A stretch of DNA of 28,901 bases, taken from NCBI GenBank assembly GCA_024234975.1, contig JACKNH010000001.1, forward strand, positions 1 to 28,901, read 5' to 3'. Both the position numbers and the translations under genes were made by a program. How positions within the stretch are numbered: the stretch's first letter is position 1; each line of letters begins with the position of its first letter. The notes under the pieces are model-generated. The model made no database searches. It was not told the origin of the DNA and worked only from the letters and a program-made list of their open reading frames with translations. Origin of the DNA: Gammaproteobacteria bacterium. Its GTDB lineage: Bacteria; Pseudomonadota; Gammaproteobacteria; Ga0077536. Positions 18,201 to 26,017 of the stretch are shown in pieces.

Positions 18201-21200
18201 TCAGCGTGTGGCCATTGTTGCTCACCGTGTAGACCAGCGCGGTTCCGCCCGAGGTGAGGTTGAGGTCGTCAAGCGCGGTCTGGATTTCGGCGAACGTCGT
18301 ATCGATGCCGTCCGCGCGCTTGGTAACGGCAAGCGTGCCTGTCCGGGTCAGCGCACTATCGTCGTAATCGCTGCCCGTCGGGAGGTTCGCTTCATAAAGC
18401 GTGCTGTTCCCTGGTGTAGCGACAGCAGGAACAGTGTCTTCGACTGTGACTGCCTGGCTGGCCCAGTTGCTCACATCTCCATCCGCGTCGATGATGTTGT
18501 AATCGAAAACATCATCGATCGATGTGTCGTTAGCCAGCTTGGGGTGGTCGACCGCAGTGCCGGACGTAACCGCCGGATCGCTGGTATAGCTCCAGGTGCC
18601 GTTCTGACGGACGGTCAGACTGCCGTGAATCGTGTTGAATGTGCTGCCCCCGGTTCCCGACGCGACTGTCGCGGTCTGCTGATTGCCGGATTCATCAATG
18701 TAGCGCACCTGATGGACATGCGCGCCAGCAACATCGGCGCCTTCGTTGTCGTTGGCCAGCAGGTCGCTGCCCGAAACGGTGTTGCTGCCTTCGACAACGG
18801 AAACCGGCGTATCGTCCGGTATCGCGGCAGGCACGTCATCGACAATCGTGACGGTCATGCTAGCCGGAACGGTCGAATCGGTATCCCCGATCTTGTAGCT
18901 GACCGGGAATTCCAGATCATTTTTGCCGCTTCCGTCAGCATGATCGAGACTGCCCGTAAGCGTGAAGACAACTTTCTGCGTTGCTCCCGTCGGGTCGGTG
19001 GCGTTGACAATATCCAGCGTGAACACAGGCGTCCCGCTTGCCGATGCCGTCAGGGTGTGGCCACCATTGCTCACCGCATAGGTCAGGCCAGCACCATTGG
19101 ATGTCAGCCCTTCACCTTCAAGATCGCTGATCGTGTCAGTATCGAAGACAACATCCGAGATATCGTCTGCCGATTTCGTGATGTTCAGATTGCCTTCGAT
19201 TGTATTGGGCGTGGTGCTTGTCTGCGCAGCGCTTCCGAGGCCCGGAATATCGGCTTCGTCCAGCGACAGGCCTACCGTTCCGGCCGTCGGATCAGTATCG
19301 GAGACTGTCAGCGGCTGGGTTGCGGTGGCAGTCGATCCGTCACCATCTTCCATCGTGTAGTTGAAGCTGTCGGAAACGCCCGCTGCGTTATCCTCGGTGC
19401 CGTCGCTGGTGTAGGACCAGCTTCCATCGGATTGGACCGTCAGCGATCCGAACCGGGTATCGACAGTAACGGAGCCACCGTCGGGAACCGGCGCTGTCAC
19501 GGTATCGCCAGCTTCATCGGTATAAGCGATCTCGATGATCTTCAGATCCTGATCGGCACCTTCGTTGTCATTCGCCAGTTCGTTGGCCAGCAGATTGGCG
19601 TCGCCGTTTGCAGTGCCCACTGTCACCGCGCTGCCTTCGGCCAGCGAAATCAAGGCTTCATCAACGCCGAACGGCACGTCGTCGATTATGGTCACGCCAA
19701 TGCTGCCGGTGGCGATATCGCCATCGCCGTCAATCGCCGCGATCGCAAAGGACAGGTCGCTGTCGCCATCGTTGTCCAGCGGACGGACCAGTTCGAACCT
19801 GTATTCCGGCGTGGCGGTGGTGGGATCGATCAGAGTGAGGATGAATATGGTAAGCCCGTTCGCCGTCGCTGTCAGCGTATGGCCATCACCACTGATGGCA
19901 TATGACACGTCATGGCCACCCGCCGTCAATCCGGCCGGAGCGGTCTGTGCCGCATCCAGCTTCACGTCAAAACCGGTGATGTCAGCGCCGGTGCGCACGC
20001 CAATTTCGCCGGTTTGCACCAGCGCCGCTGAATCTGGCGAGGTGCCGTTCGACAGATCGTTTTCGTACAGCGTGACCGATTCAATCGTACGGAATGATGG
20101 AATGTCATCGACGATGCCGATCACCAGGCTGCCGGTATTGCTGTCCCCACCGGCATCCGTAACCGAGAGCGGGATCGATTCCGTGATGGTGTCCGGGCCT
20201 GACGGTGAAGTGGAAGCCACCTGTTCCAAAACGTATTCATAAGACAGGCTGCCACCCGTGGAAACGCCGCCCACTTCGCCGGACGATGTATATCCGGTAA
20301 GCACAAGTCGGCCCAGAGGCGTATCAATCGTGACCGTATCGGCAGTGGACAGCGCTTCAAGCTGGACAAGGGTCAGCGTAATCGGACCATCAACACCTGT
20401 GATGGTGATACTGGTCAAGCCATCGGCAGCCGCGATGTCGATCGTGCCGGTGGCGGTGGCGCTGTGGCTATCGGGATCATCGCTGGTCAGCCCGGATTCG
20501 TAAACCGTCGCGTGCCCGTCAACCGAGGCTCCGTTGCCGTCAACCGCCGTGATCGTTGGCGTGCCGTCCGTATGCCCGTTGATCGTGATGGTCAGCGTGG
20601 CCGTATCGGTCCCGCCTTCGCCGTCGGAAATTTCATAGGTGAAGACGTCTTCCAGCGTATCGTCGTCTTTCAGCGCGTTGACGGCGGCATTGTTATTATC
20701 GACCGCGTAAGTGTAGCTGCCATCGGCGTTGAGCGTGAGAGTGCCGTAGGTGCCGGCAACATCCCCACCCGCGTTACCCGTTGCTGGAAGCGAGCCGCTT
20801 TCGATGGAAAAGCGCGTGACCTCCAGATCATCGCCATCGGGATCGCTGTCCAGGCTTGTTGCAATGCTCCCACTCTCGATCACGCCATTGGCGGCATCCC
20901 CCACAAGGCTGGCCGCGTCCTCGGCAACCGAATTGCTGTCGGGCCGAGCCACCGGTGCGGGATTGGAGACAGTCCAGGTGAATGTCTGGTCTTCTGTTCC
21001 TCCATGCCCATCCGATGCAGTGATGGTGACGGTATAGATGCCATCGCTGTCCGGCCCGTCCTGACTGGCGGAATTGTCGATAGTGCCGCTGATAATGCCA
21101 GTTGCGCTATCGATCTCCAGACCTTCAGGCAGACCGACCGCGGAATAGTTCAGCGTATCACCGTCAATATCGGTAAAACCCTCTGCGGTGCTGACCGAAG

Positions 21201-24200
21201 TCACATCACCGGCATCTACGTCGGTCTGATCGGGCAAGGTGCCTACTGCGACGGGAGCATCATTGGCTCCGGTAACGGTAATCGTCAGCGTCGCCGTATC
21301 GGTGCCGCCTTCGCCATCGCTGACCGTGTAGTTGATGGAAGTGCTGCGTTCCTCACCAACAGCCAGATCCTCGAAATCGCCGTCAGGGTCAAAACCGTAG
21401 CTGCCATCGGCATTGAGCGTGAAGCGGCCCCCGGCACTGCCGTCAATGGCATTGCCCAGGTTCGCGGTATCACCGTTAACCTCAATCACTGTCAGGTCAT
21501 CACCATCGGGATCGTTGTCATTCGGAATGACGCCATTGGCGGCCGTTACCGTCAGGGCGGTATCCTCGTCGGTCGTGTTGACATCATCCACCGCATCGGG
21601 CGCGGGATTGGATACGGTCCAGGTAAACGTCTGGCTGGCCGCCTCGCCATCGGGGTCGGTCGCCGTGACGGTAACGGTATAGACGCCGCCCACCCCGCCC
21701 TGGCTGGCGGAATTGTCAATCGTGCCGCTGATAATGCCGGTTGCGCTATCGATCTCCAGACCTTCAGGAAGTCCTGAGACGGAATAAGTCAACGTGTCGC
21801 CGTCAACATCGGAAAACCCGCCCGTAATATCGACAGAAATGTCGCTCTGGGCGTCCTCGTTTTCCTGCGGTGCCAGCGTGGCAGCGGTTACGGGCGGATC
21901 GTTGACCGGCGTGACAACGATATCCAGCGTGCTGGTTGTGGTGCCGCCCGCATTGCCGTCACTCACGGTGTAGGTGACGGTCGGCACGGTGCCGTTCCAG
22001 TCCGGCGCGGGCGTGAAGATATAGCCGCCATCGGGGTCGATGGCGATCGTGCCGACACCGGGAATCGTCGCTGTCGTGCCAGCGGGGTATGTCGTGCCGC
22101 TCACTTCGAACTGGGTAACCGTGACCGGATCGCTATCGGGATCGCTGTCATTGGTCAGCACATTGCCTGACAAGGATGTGTCTTCCGGTGTTGTCTCCGT
22201 TTCGGGCTCCGCAACCGGCGGGGTATTGGTAACGTTGATCGTAACCGTGGTGGTTTCCGTCACGCCGCCGCTGGTGACGGTATAGGTGTAGGAGTCCGGC
22301 CCGACATAGCCCGGCTGAGGCGTATAGGTGATCGTGCCATCGGGGTTGATCGTAACCGCACCATGCGCACCGTTGGTTTTGCCGGTGATCACCGCGTTGC
22401 TGTTCTCAAAATCGTCGTTGTCCAGGACGTTTGTCGTAACGGGCTGGCCTGCGTGGGTGGTATCGGTATCCGGCACTATGTCACCCACCGGCGTCACCAC
22501 GATATTCAGCGTGCTGCTGGCCGTGCCACCGATGTTGCCATCAGTTGCCGCATAGGTCACGGTTGGCACAGAGCCGTTCCAGTCCGGCACGGGCGTGAAG
22601 GAATATGCGCCATCGGAACCGATGGTGATCGTGCCGATGCCTGCAATCGTCGCCGTCGATCCGGCGGTATAGGTCTGGCCGCCAACCGTGAACTGCGTGA
22701 CCCGTATCGGATCGCCATTCGCATCGGTGTCATTGGTCAGCACGTTTCCGGAAACGGACGTATCCTCTGGCGTGGTGGCGGTATCGGGCCGGGCGATCAG
22801 GGGGGCGTTGGTCACGTTGATCGTAACCGTGGTGGTTTCCGTCACGCCGCCGCTGGTGACGGTATAGGTGTAACTGTCCGGCCCGACGTAGCCTGGGTCC
22901 GGCGTGTAGGTGATCGTGCCATCGGAGTTGACCGTGACGCTACCGTGTTCCCCCTGGGTGATACCGGTGATTTCAGCGTCATCGTTCTCGAAGGTGTCGT
23001 TGTTCAGCACCGGAGTGGTAACCGGTTGTCCGGCCTGCGTCACATCGGCATCGGGAACAATATCCGCAATTGGCGTCACCACGATATCCAGCGTACTGGA
23101 ATACGGCTCCTCGCCACCCTCGCTAGCTGCGGTGTAGGTGACCGTTGGCACGGCGCCGTTCCAGTCCGGGACTGGCGTGAAGGAATAGCCGCCATCGGGA
23201 CCGATGGTGATCGTGCCGATGCCTGTGATTGTCGCCGTCGATCCGGCGGTATAGGTCTGGCCGCCGACCGTGAACTGCGTGAGCTGAAGCGAGGGGCCAT
23301 CTGGTCCGGCGTCGTTCGCAAGCACGTTGCCGGATACCGGCGTGTCTTCAGGTGTGGTCGCCATGTCGGGCGTCGGTGTCGCCGGAGTAGGCGTCACATT
23401 GATGGTGACGGTGGTAGTTTCCGTCACGCCGCCGCTGGTAACGGTGTAGGTGTAGGTGTCCGGACCTTCATATCCCGGGTTCGGGGTATAGGTGATCGTA
23501 CCATCGGGGTTGACCGTGACGCTGCCGTGCTCCCCCTGGGTGATACCGGTGATTTCAGCGTCTTCGTTCTCGAACGTGTCGTTGTTCAGCACCGGAGTGA
23601 TGACCGGCTGATTGCCTTCCACCGTATCGACATCGGCGACGATATCCGCAACCGGCGTCACCACAATATCCAGCGTGCTGGAATACGCCCCTGCGCCACC
23701 CCCTCCAGTTGCTGTATAGGTGACGGTTGGCACGGCGCCGTTCCAGTCTGGTACGGGCGTGAAGGAATAGCCGCCATCGGGACCGATGGTGATCGTGCCG
23801 ATGCCCGCAATCGTCGCTGTCGATCCGGCGGTATAGGTCTGGCCGCCTACCGTGAACTGCGTGAGCTGAAGCGAGGGGCCATCTGGTCCGGCGTCATTCG
23901 CTAGCACGTTGCCGGATACCGGCGTGTCTTCAGGGGTTGTCGCCGTGTCTGGCGCCGGTGTCGGCAAATCCGGTCCCGCTTCCACCGTGATCGTGACGGT
24001 CCGTGTCAGGCTTTCTTCTGTAACCGGATCGGTGACCGTATAGGTGAAGCTGTCCTCGCCGGTGAAACCCTCGTTGGGCGTGTACGTGTAGGTACCATCG
24101 TCGTTCACAACGACGGTGCCGTTTTCAGGATCGCTGGCCTTTTCGAAGGTTAGCGTGCCGCCACTTGTCGTGCTGTCATTATCTGCGACCGTCCCGCTTA

Positions 24201-25095
24201 CCGGCATGCCTTCGCCAGTTTCCGCGCTGTCGTCGATGGCAGTGAGGTCGACCGCCGGATTGACGGTGATAATGAGATCGGCTGTGTCGGTGCCGCCTTG
24301 TCCGTCGCTTATGGTATAGGTCACGGTCGGCACCGTACCGTTCCAGTTCGCAACGGGCGTGAAAGTATAGCCGCCATTCCCGTCCAGCGTGAGTGTACCG
24401 ACACCGGATATGGTGACCGTGCTTCCGGCATTGTGGGTCGTATTGTCGCCGGCCACTGTGAACGTTGTGACGGTCAGTGTATCTCCATCGGCATCACTGT
24501 CATTGCCGATGACATTTCCGGTAACGGGACCGTTGTCCTCATCGCCCGTAGCCGCGTCATCAACCGCCACTGGAGGGTTGTTGCGGGGGGTGTCCTGCTT
24601 GCCACCGCCGCCCCCGCCAACGACCGCGACCACTCCCCCCAGACCTGTCACGCCCAGAACGATCGGCAAAATGCCGATGGCCGGAGCCGCGCCGAGGACG
24701 ACATCGCCCATCTCGATCTCGGTGAAATGAAACTCGGACCATTCGGCGGGATATTGTCCCCACCAGTAAACGCCGTTGTCATCCTCCAGCACAAGGTCAT
24801 TTCGGTAGTCAGCGTTGTCGTCGCTATGATCCGGCGAGGCACGGTCGGCAGTCGCGTGTTCGGCGCCCTTCGCTTCCGGTGGATGTGTGACGAAGAAATC
24901 GATAATGACGATCTTCTGACCGTCCTTGAGAACCAGTACCAGATCGTTCCCTATCCGCTGGGAACTGGCGATTTTTTCCGGCGCGATCTTCAGGAAAAAA
25001 ACCGAAGGGCGATGCGCCTTGACCGTAGCGGCATCCTTTTCGACACGTTCAGTGCCGGTGGATTTCTCGATAATACGGACCTTCATGTTTTTCAT
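12244..25095 (-). CDS. Giant BapA/LapF-type repeat adhesin
   Basis: About 4,280 residues, surface-exposed and likely secreted by a type I system to build biofilm. Order: a BapA/Bap/LapF prefix domain (first ~130 residues: KVRIIEKSTG, NDLVLVLKDGQKIVIIDFFV, VYWWGQYPAEW); a hydrophobic stretch ending in a Gly run (24700-24595); two Ig-like modules; a regular tandem block of Ig-like repeats (21900-23945); two putative-Ig modules sharing EGLEIDSATGIISGTIDNSA (about 21750 and 21110); VCBS-like modules; three T1SS-143/DUF5801-type repeats (HTLTATANG...DDVP; about 20100-18000); diverse beta modules; and a C-terminal secretion end finishing VTLFIYDTIIVL. I saw no cysteine and no clear GGxGxDxL RTX array. 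The frame is unbroken. Prefix homology favours ATG 25095 or 25086 over TTG 25128. No secretion genes are in the window. Confidence 0.92.
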   Translation of the reverse strand: MKNMKVRIIEKSTGTERVEKDAATVKAHRPSVFFLKIAPEKIASSQRIGNDLVLVLKDGQKIVIIDFFVTHPPEAKGAEHATADRASPDHSDDNADYRNDLVLEDDNGVYWWGQYPAEWSEFHFTEIEMGDVVLGAAPAIGILPIVLGVTGLGGVVAVVGGGGGGKQDTPRNNPPVAVDDAATGDEDNGPVTGNVIGNDSDADGDTLTVTTFTVAGDNTTHNAGSTVTISGVGTLTLDGNGGYTFTPVANWNGTVPTVTYTISDGQGGTDTADLIITVNPAVDLTAIDDSAETGEGMPVSGTVADNDSTTSGGTLTFEKASDPENGTVVVNDDGTYTYTPNEGFTGEDSFTYTVTDPVTEESLTRTVTITVEAGPDLPTPAPDTATTPEDTPVSGNVLANDAGPDGPSLQLTQFTVGGQTYTAGSTATIAGIGTITIGPDGGYSFTPVPDWNGAVPTVTYTATGGGGAGAYSSTLDIVVTPVADIVADVDTVEGNQPVITPVLNNDTFENEDAEITGITQGEHGSVTVNPDGTITYTPNPGYEGPDTYTYTVTSGGVTETTTVTINVTPTPATPTPDMATTPEDTPVSGNVLANDAGPDGPSLQLTQFTVGGQTYTAGSTATITGIGTITIGPDGGYSFTPVPDWNGAVPTVTYTAASEGGEEPYSSTLDIVVTPIADIVPDADVTQAGQPVTTPVLNNDTFENDDAEITGITQGEHGSVTVNSDGTITYTPDPGYVGPDSYTYTVTSGGVTETTTVTINVTNAPLIARPDTATTPEDTSVSGNVLTNDTDANGDPIRVTQFTVGGQTYTAGSTATIAGIGTITIGSDGAYSFTPVPDWNGSVPTVTYAATDGNIGGTASSTLNIVVTPVGDIVPDTDTTHAGQPVTTNVLDNDDFENSNAVITGKTNGAHGAVTINPDGTITYTPQPGYVGPDSYTYTVTSGGVTETTTVTINVTNTPPVAEPETETTPEDTSLSGNVLTNDSDPDSDPVTVTQFEVSGTTYPAGTTATIPGVGTIAIDPDGGYIFTPAPDWNGTVPTVTYTVSDGNAGGTTTSTLDIVVTPVNDPPVTAATLAPQENEDAQSDISVDITGGFSDVDGDTLTYSVSGLPEGLEIDSATGIISGTIDNSASQGGVGGVYTVTVTATDPDGEAASQTFTWTVSNPAPDAVDDVNTTDEDTALTVTAANGVIPNDNDPDGDDLTVIEVNGDTANLGNAIDGSAGGRFTLNADGSYGFDPDGDFEDLAVGEERSTSINYTVSDGEGGTDTATLTITVTGANDAPVAVGTLPDQTDVDAGDVTSVSTAEGFTDIDGDTLNYSAVGLPEGLEIDSATGIISGTIDNSASQDGPDSDGIYTVTITASDGHGGTEDQTFTWTVSNPAPVARPDSNSVAEDAASLVGDAANGVIESGSIATSLDSDPDGDDLEVTRFSIESGSLPATGNAGGDVAGTYGTLTLNADGSYTYAVDNNNAAVNALKDDDTLEDVFTYEISDGEGGTDTATLTITINGHTDGTPTITAVDGNGASVDGHATVYESGLTSDDPDSHSATATGTIDIAAADGLTSITITGVDGPITLTLVQLEALSTADTVTIDTPLGRLVLTGYTSSGEVGGVSTGGSLSYEYVLEQVASTSPSGPDTITESIPLSVTDAGGDSNTGSLVIGIVDDIPSFRTIESVTLYENDLSNGTSPDSAALVQTGEIGVRTGADITGFDVKLDAAQTAPAGLTAGGHDVSYAISGDGHTLTATANGLTIFILTLIDPTTATPEYRFELVRPLDNDGDSDLSFAIAAIDGDGDIATGSIGVTIIDDVPFGVDEALISLAEGSAVTVGTANGDANLLANELANDNEGADQDLKIIEIAYTDEAGDTVTAPVPDGGSVTVDTRFGSLTVQSDGSWSYTSDGTEDNAAGVSDSFNYTMEDGDGSTATATQPLTVSDTDPTAGTVGLSLDEADIPGLGSAAQTSTTPNTIEGNLNITKSADDISDVVFDTDTISDLEGEGLTSNGAGLTYAVSNGGHTLTASASGTPVFTLDIVNATDPTGATQKVVFTLTGSLDHADGSGKNDLEFPVSYKIGDTDSTVPASMTVTIVDDVPAAIPDDTPVSVVEGSNTVSGSDLLANDNEGADVAGAHVHQVRYIDESGNQQTATVASGTGGSTFNTIHGSLTVRQNGTWSYTSDPAVTSGTAVDHPKLANDTSIDDVFDYNIIDADGDVSNWASQAVTVEDTVPAVATPGNSTLYEANLPTGSDYDDSALTRTGTLAVTKRADGIDTTFAEIQTALDDLNLTSGGTALVYTVSNNGHTLTATAGGATIFTATISNPTASSAGYSVTLSGILDHGGQTSLDLPIAYQITDGDGDVVPSSFTVSVVDDASTDMQSASTTEDQSTTFNTNADATGANTTIGTGADAPAHGNATVNPNGSITYTPNGNYSGTDTFTYTTVADDGSVITTTVTVTVVPVSDAPTITFDDIAISTNEDTAVALGLNLPVITDATDQNGAAAGDDPERLGLIELSGIPAGAVLNYGSGTHTVVGTAAITVLISDVDHPTGLPTATLTMTQAEYEAMTVLPAPERHENFTLAVRATSFEVDGSGVQVSGVAGASNSAQMTVAVLAVTDPVELTLRDVTDATPPTTQDTRADHHFINEGGNVNLRNLLTVSYPASGGLNPDGNSTTDIDGSERRWFEITGLPVGFRVGSTTITTADQVVTVAANGLSTTSTSLPNMVVTPPADFSGSVAVTITLKAQDRDSDNPAPGYTTAVEQDSVTLNLHVNPLAGDVVAADVTMPEDNAVAFLAGLRVTDPASSTPTVTAGGAEVIGKVVFEVPTGWVVTAPTGTGFTANLAGTTYTIDFTSGSLTEAERETVLDGFMVRPPAHSSADHTFVVNVTSTDTAVVDGLTVSSTVSSDLDIKVTVTPVAEQVDTDTADPAGNDVTMAGDHTYTGSWAEDTPFDLGAENSGYQLASGWADEDSDGSEELFAQLTPVLTGGAPGDSMIGAQFQYGSTTLTYTGTPLNIPVSELANLQFIPPANVSGGTITIEMQAYTIDTDPDAGGTTVNAVSGLSVLTLPTLVGDADDVTLSLSARVVGLEDTPNPLHIRPTSSDPTETFNVTISDIPAGAILIYNGVTLDTSSGTVTIPDFDHALSLTLQPPPNSNEDFDLSVSATSVDGASTSGVVSLPIHVDVKGVPDPVDLTTTDATYVEADLDSGSTVNLSDMVTAAAKQDNDGSETATFRVTGLSEGMVLRGGSLLVGGTGEERVWLLTEAQLATATIRVPENFSGSETLTITPVTTENDGASTTWIDDTENLTFTVTPSPEASASISATVLEDTISPIDLQIVHANGDTDEVLTTVWILASDADSANFDLYLDSAKLADAAIATTQVIGGVDYGVDYYVISQSDIGNLGAKGASNLDGNLGSFSYKYEITDDHFGATPSGSTSVVKDSTFALTAAPVTDEVHVNIAGITGAGTITDSDSGDDNAHDTVVMTAAGSVTVNVGIAKLADANSDDNTADNDGSEEVIRVVISGVPDGVTVNGAQFAGGGTWLLIYGSGALPIDGDEVLPVTFDVSGVTTTADTGDTITIEVQTQDRPDDPEATTSMEADTVTWTLTTDFSPGGGTDPAVIDEWAYNGAHVTEDAAFPLSSIITAGVTVQASASPNTFTITIKNVAPGTVIEGMVQTVVNGETVWSASVVVPAGGDANAAIQALMDGILITPPENSNENNAFEGFQLEATLSTSVAGGDTEEATIPPPTDPAGQVVPVDPVTDPPVITIVAPATDEGDVFMPVAVTVADPADGAAATIVDGKLYVKANAAGSTNGLESGEMKDALGIPLATETVGGETYYVVTGVSPGDTVNLRYYPDVSTAGDVSFMAMATTQETGAANQESASSTEVSTFELVNNGLTITTTASSGDEDTMIEVTGITASLLDDDDSETVQTIMLSNLPEGFLVFTGADAGSATQAHNAGGSDGMNAWVIAPEGEMPDYVGIVPPANWSGTLSALTLIVESGESALEDSLLELFDLADVTVNPVSDGLTMDPSPTFGRENTIIPFNLNAAMIDSLDASVPNAPDASQETTTLMLTGLGEFASFYVAGAQITDGAEYGISFDSGTYTITGLSQSDLDDIGFKQAKSALQDTNTATAGSQIGVEAFTVDGTATESAHVTGEVTLSSTAQIATNGDNHLLWTGGAINARAGTDTIELRYQEDLNGSDLSDLLTNVEALEMHGNAISGLDPADVLAITGSGSHVLTIEGGADDTVELSSTADWSTGVPTGDYVAYTSMSTGVTLFIYDTIIVL
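21900..23945 (-). repeat. In-phase 582-bp tandem repeat block inside the adhesin gene
   Basis: Equivalent positions recur exactly every 582 bp (194 codons): the GATGGYGATCGTGCCGA segment starts at 22039, 22621, 23203 and 23785. Each unit is two alternating Ig-like modules. Stretches are nearly identical, for example 57 bp at 22234-22290 and 22816-22872. Similarity falls off before about 21900 and after about 23945. Confidence 0.85.
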
Positions 25096-25283
25096 CGCTC
25101 CATGAACAGATCGTCTCAGCATCCTCAAAAGGGCCAGACGTGGAATGAAGCGCGTTATGCATAATCATTCTGTGTAAGGTGTTGTGGAAAAAAGACATTT
25201 AACACAAATTTACATTGTTGAGGCTGTGTTGAACCAAAATTCGGCGGATATTGGCGCACTCGTATGGGGCCAGGATGGATCGA
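25096..25283. promoter_or_regulatory. AT-rich intergenic region, probable adhesin promoter
   Basis: This divergent gap between the adhesin and a small plus-strand gene is much richer in A+T than its surroundings, especially 25155-25245. It contains TTTAACA (25198-25204) and TTTACAT (25209-25215), an imperfect direct repeat at 11-bp pitch, the spacing typical of OmpR/PhoB-family operators. It does not match the TTCAGAT pair near the regulator gene. No convincing -35/-10 pair could be fixed by eye. Confidence 0.4.
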
Positions 25284-25733
25284 ATGATGGGCAGGGATGA
25301 AACGCTGATTTTGGTTCATCAGAACCTGGACCAGGCTCTTGCGCTGTTGGACGAACTCAACGAGACGCTTGCTGCCGCCCACCTCCAGCGTGTTATCGAC
25401 CTCTTGAACGATCATCCGCACCAGATAGGTGTGGCGAATAAGCCGACCGATGGGTTGAGCAATCAGGGCAGCTCGTATCCTGGATTTTGGCCGAGCCTTG
25501 TGGCCGCATCTAGTAACGTATGTCAGACCGACTTCGCTCCTTTAAAAGTTGGTCGCAGCCATGTTCGTCTGGCATCGGTTAGATCGTTAATCCTTTCGAT
25601 CAATTTCCGTTCTTCAAGAGTGGTCACTCACCGAAGAGCAGTCGTGGAAGGCTGTGTTCCACGAAGTGCTATAGGAACCGTCGATCTTCGGCAGGATCGG
25701 GTTCGCGTCAGGCTGCCAGAGCTGGCAGCCTGA
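25284..25733 (+). CDS. Uncharacterised protein with helical N-terminus, possibly 3'-altered
   Basis: From ATG 25284 (or 25287) the first ~45 residues form a regular amphipathic helix pair: ILVHQNLDQALALLDELNET, then LAAAHLQRVIDLLNDHP. This looks like a real protein. After about residue 60 (near 25460) the translation changes to a composition without obvious structure (SSNVCQTDFAPLKVGRSHVR) and ends inside the hairpin at 25706-25735, beside an IS256 remnant. The likely reading is an original short gene whose 3' end was replaced or frameshifted by insertion of mobile DNA. No family is recognised. A TTG at 25251 could extend the frame, but it is weak. Confidence 0.4.
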   Translation: MMGRDETLILVHQNLDQALALLDELNETLAAAHLQRVIDLLNDHPHQIGVANKPTDGLSNQGSSYPGFWPSLVAASSNVCQTDFAPLKVGRSHVRLASVRSLILSINFRSSRVVTHRRAVVEGCVPRSAIGTVDLRQDRVRVRLPELAA

Positions 25734-25735
25734 CG
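25706..25735. terminator. Perfect hairpin, possible terminator or transposon end
   Basis: CGTCAGGCTGCCAG and CTGGCAGCCTGACG are perfect 14-bp inverted arms separated by two bases. There is no run of T on either side, so a classical intrinsic terminator is doubtful. It lies at the 3' end of both the small plus-strand gene and the IS256 transposase remnant. Confidence 0.4.
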
Positions 25736-26017
25736 ATGGGATTACGGCTCACCGAGCCGAGGGTTTCCAGCGTCATGTAGCGGCGCGATACCGGCCACTC
25801 GTCATTTTGTTCCAGCATCAGCGCGCCGACCAGGCGGACCAGGGCGGCATCGTCGGGGGAGATGCCAATGACATCGGCCCCTCGCTTGATCTCCTTGTTC
25901 ACCATTTCCAGCGGGTTGGTGGACGCGATCTGCGCTCATTGGTCTTTCGGGAAGGCCATGAAGGCGAGTACATCTTCACCTGATGCGTCCATCATGTCGG
26001 CCAGCTTGGGGGCCAGT
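25708..26017 (-). pseudogene. IS256-family transposase C-terminal remnant
   Basis: The minus-strand translation matches the end of IS256-type (mutator) transposases: PKLADMMDASGEDVLAFMAF, PKDQ, an in-frame TGA, AQIASTNPLEMVNKEIKRGA, DVIGISPDDAALVRLVGALM and LEQNDEWPVSRRYMTLETL. The consensus has an Arg codon at the stop position (PKEHRAKIHSTNPLERxNxEIKRR), so the gene carries a nonsense mutation. Upstream of about 26017 homology continues only in broken frames, so the catalytic Asp residues are lost. Its last codons run into the 30-base hairpin at 25706-25735. It is a fossil insertion within the candidate element. Confidence 0.8.

Noticed and set aside
18100..19905. Long plus-strand open frame of about 600 codons inside the adhesin gene, with others at 20464-21777 and 22363-23904
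   Set aside because: They are antisense to the repeat gene, arise from its high-GC codon pattern, repeat when the adhesin repeats, and show no domain or ribosome site.
21900..23945. Regularly spaced repeats that could suggest a CRISPR array or satellite
   Set aside because: The repeats are in phase with one coding frame, the unit is 582 bp, and there are no unique short spacers or cas genes.
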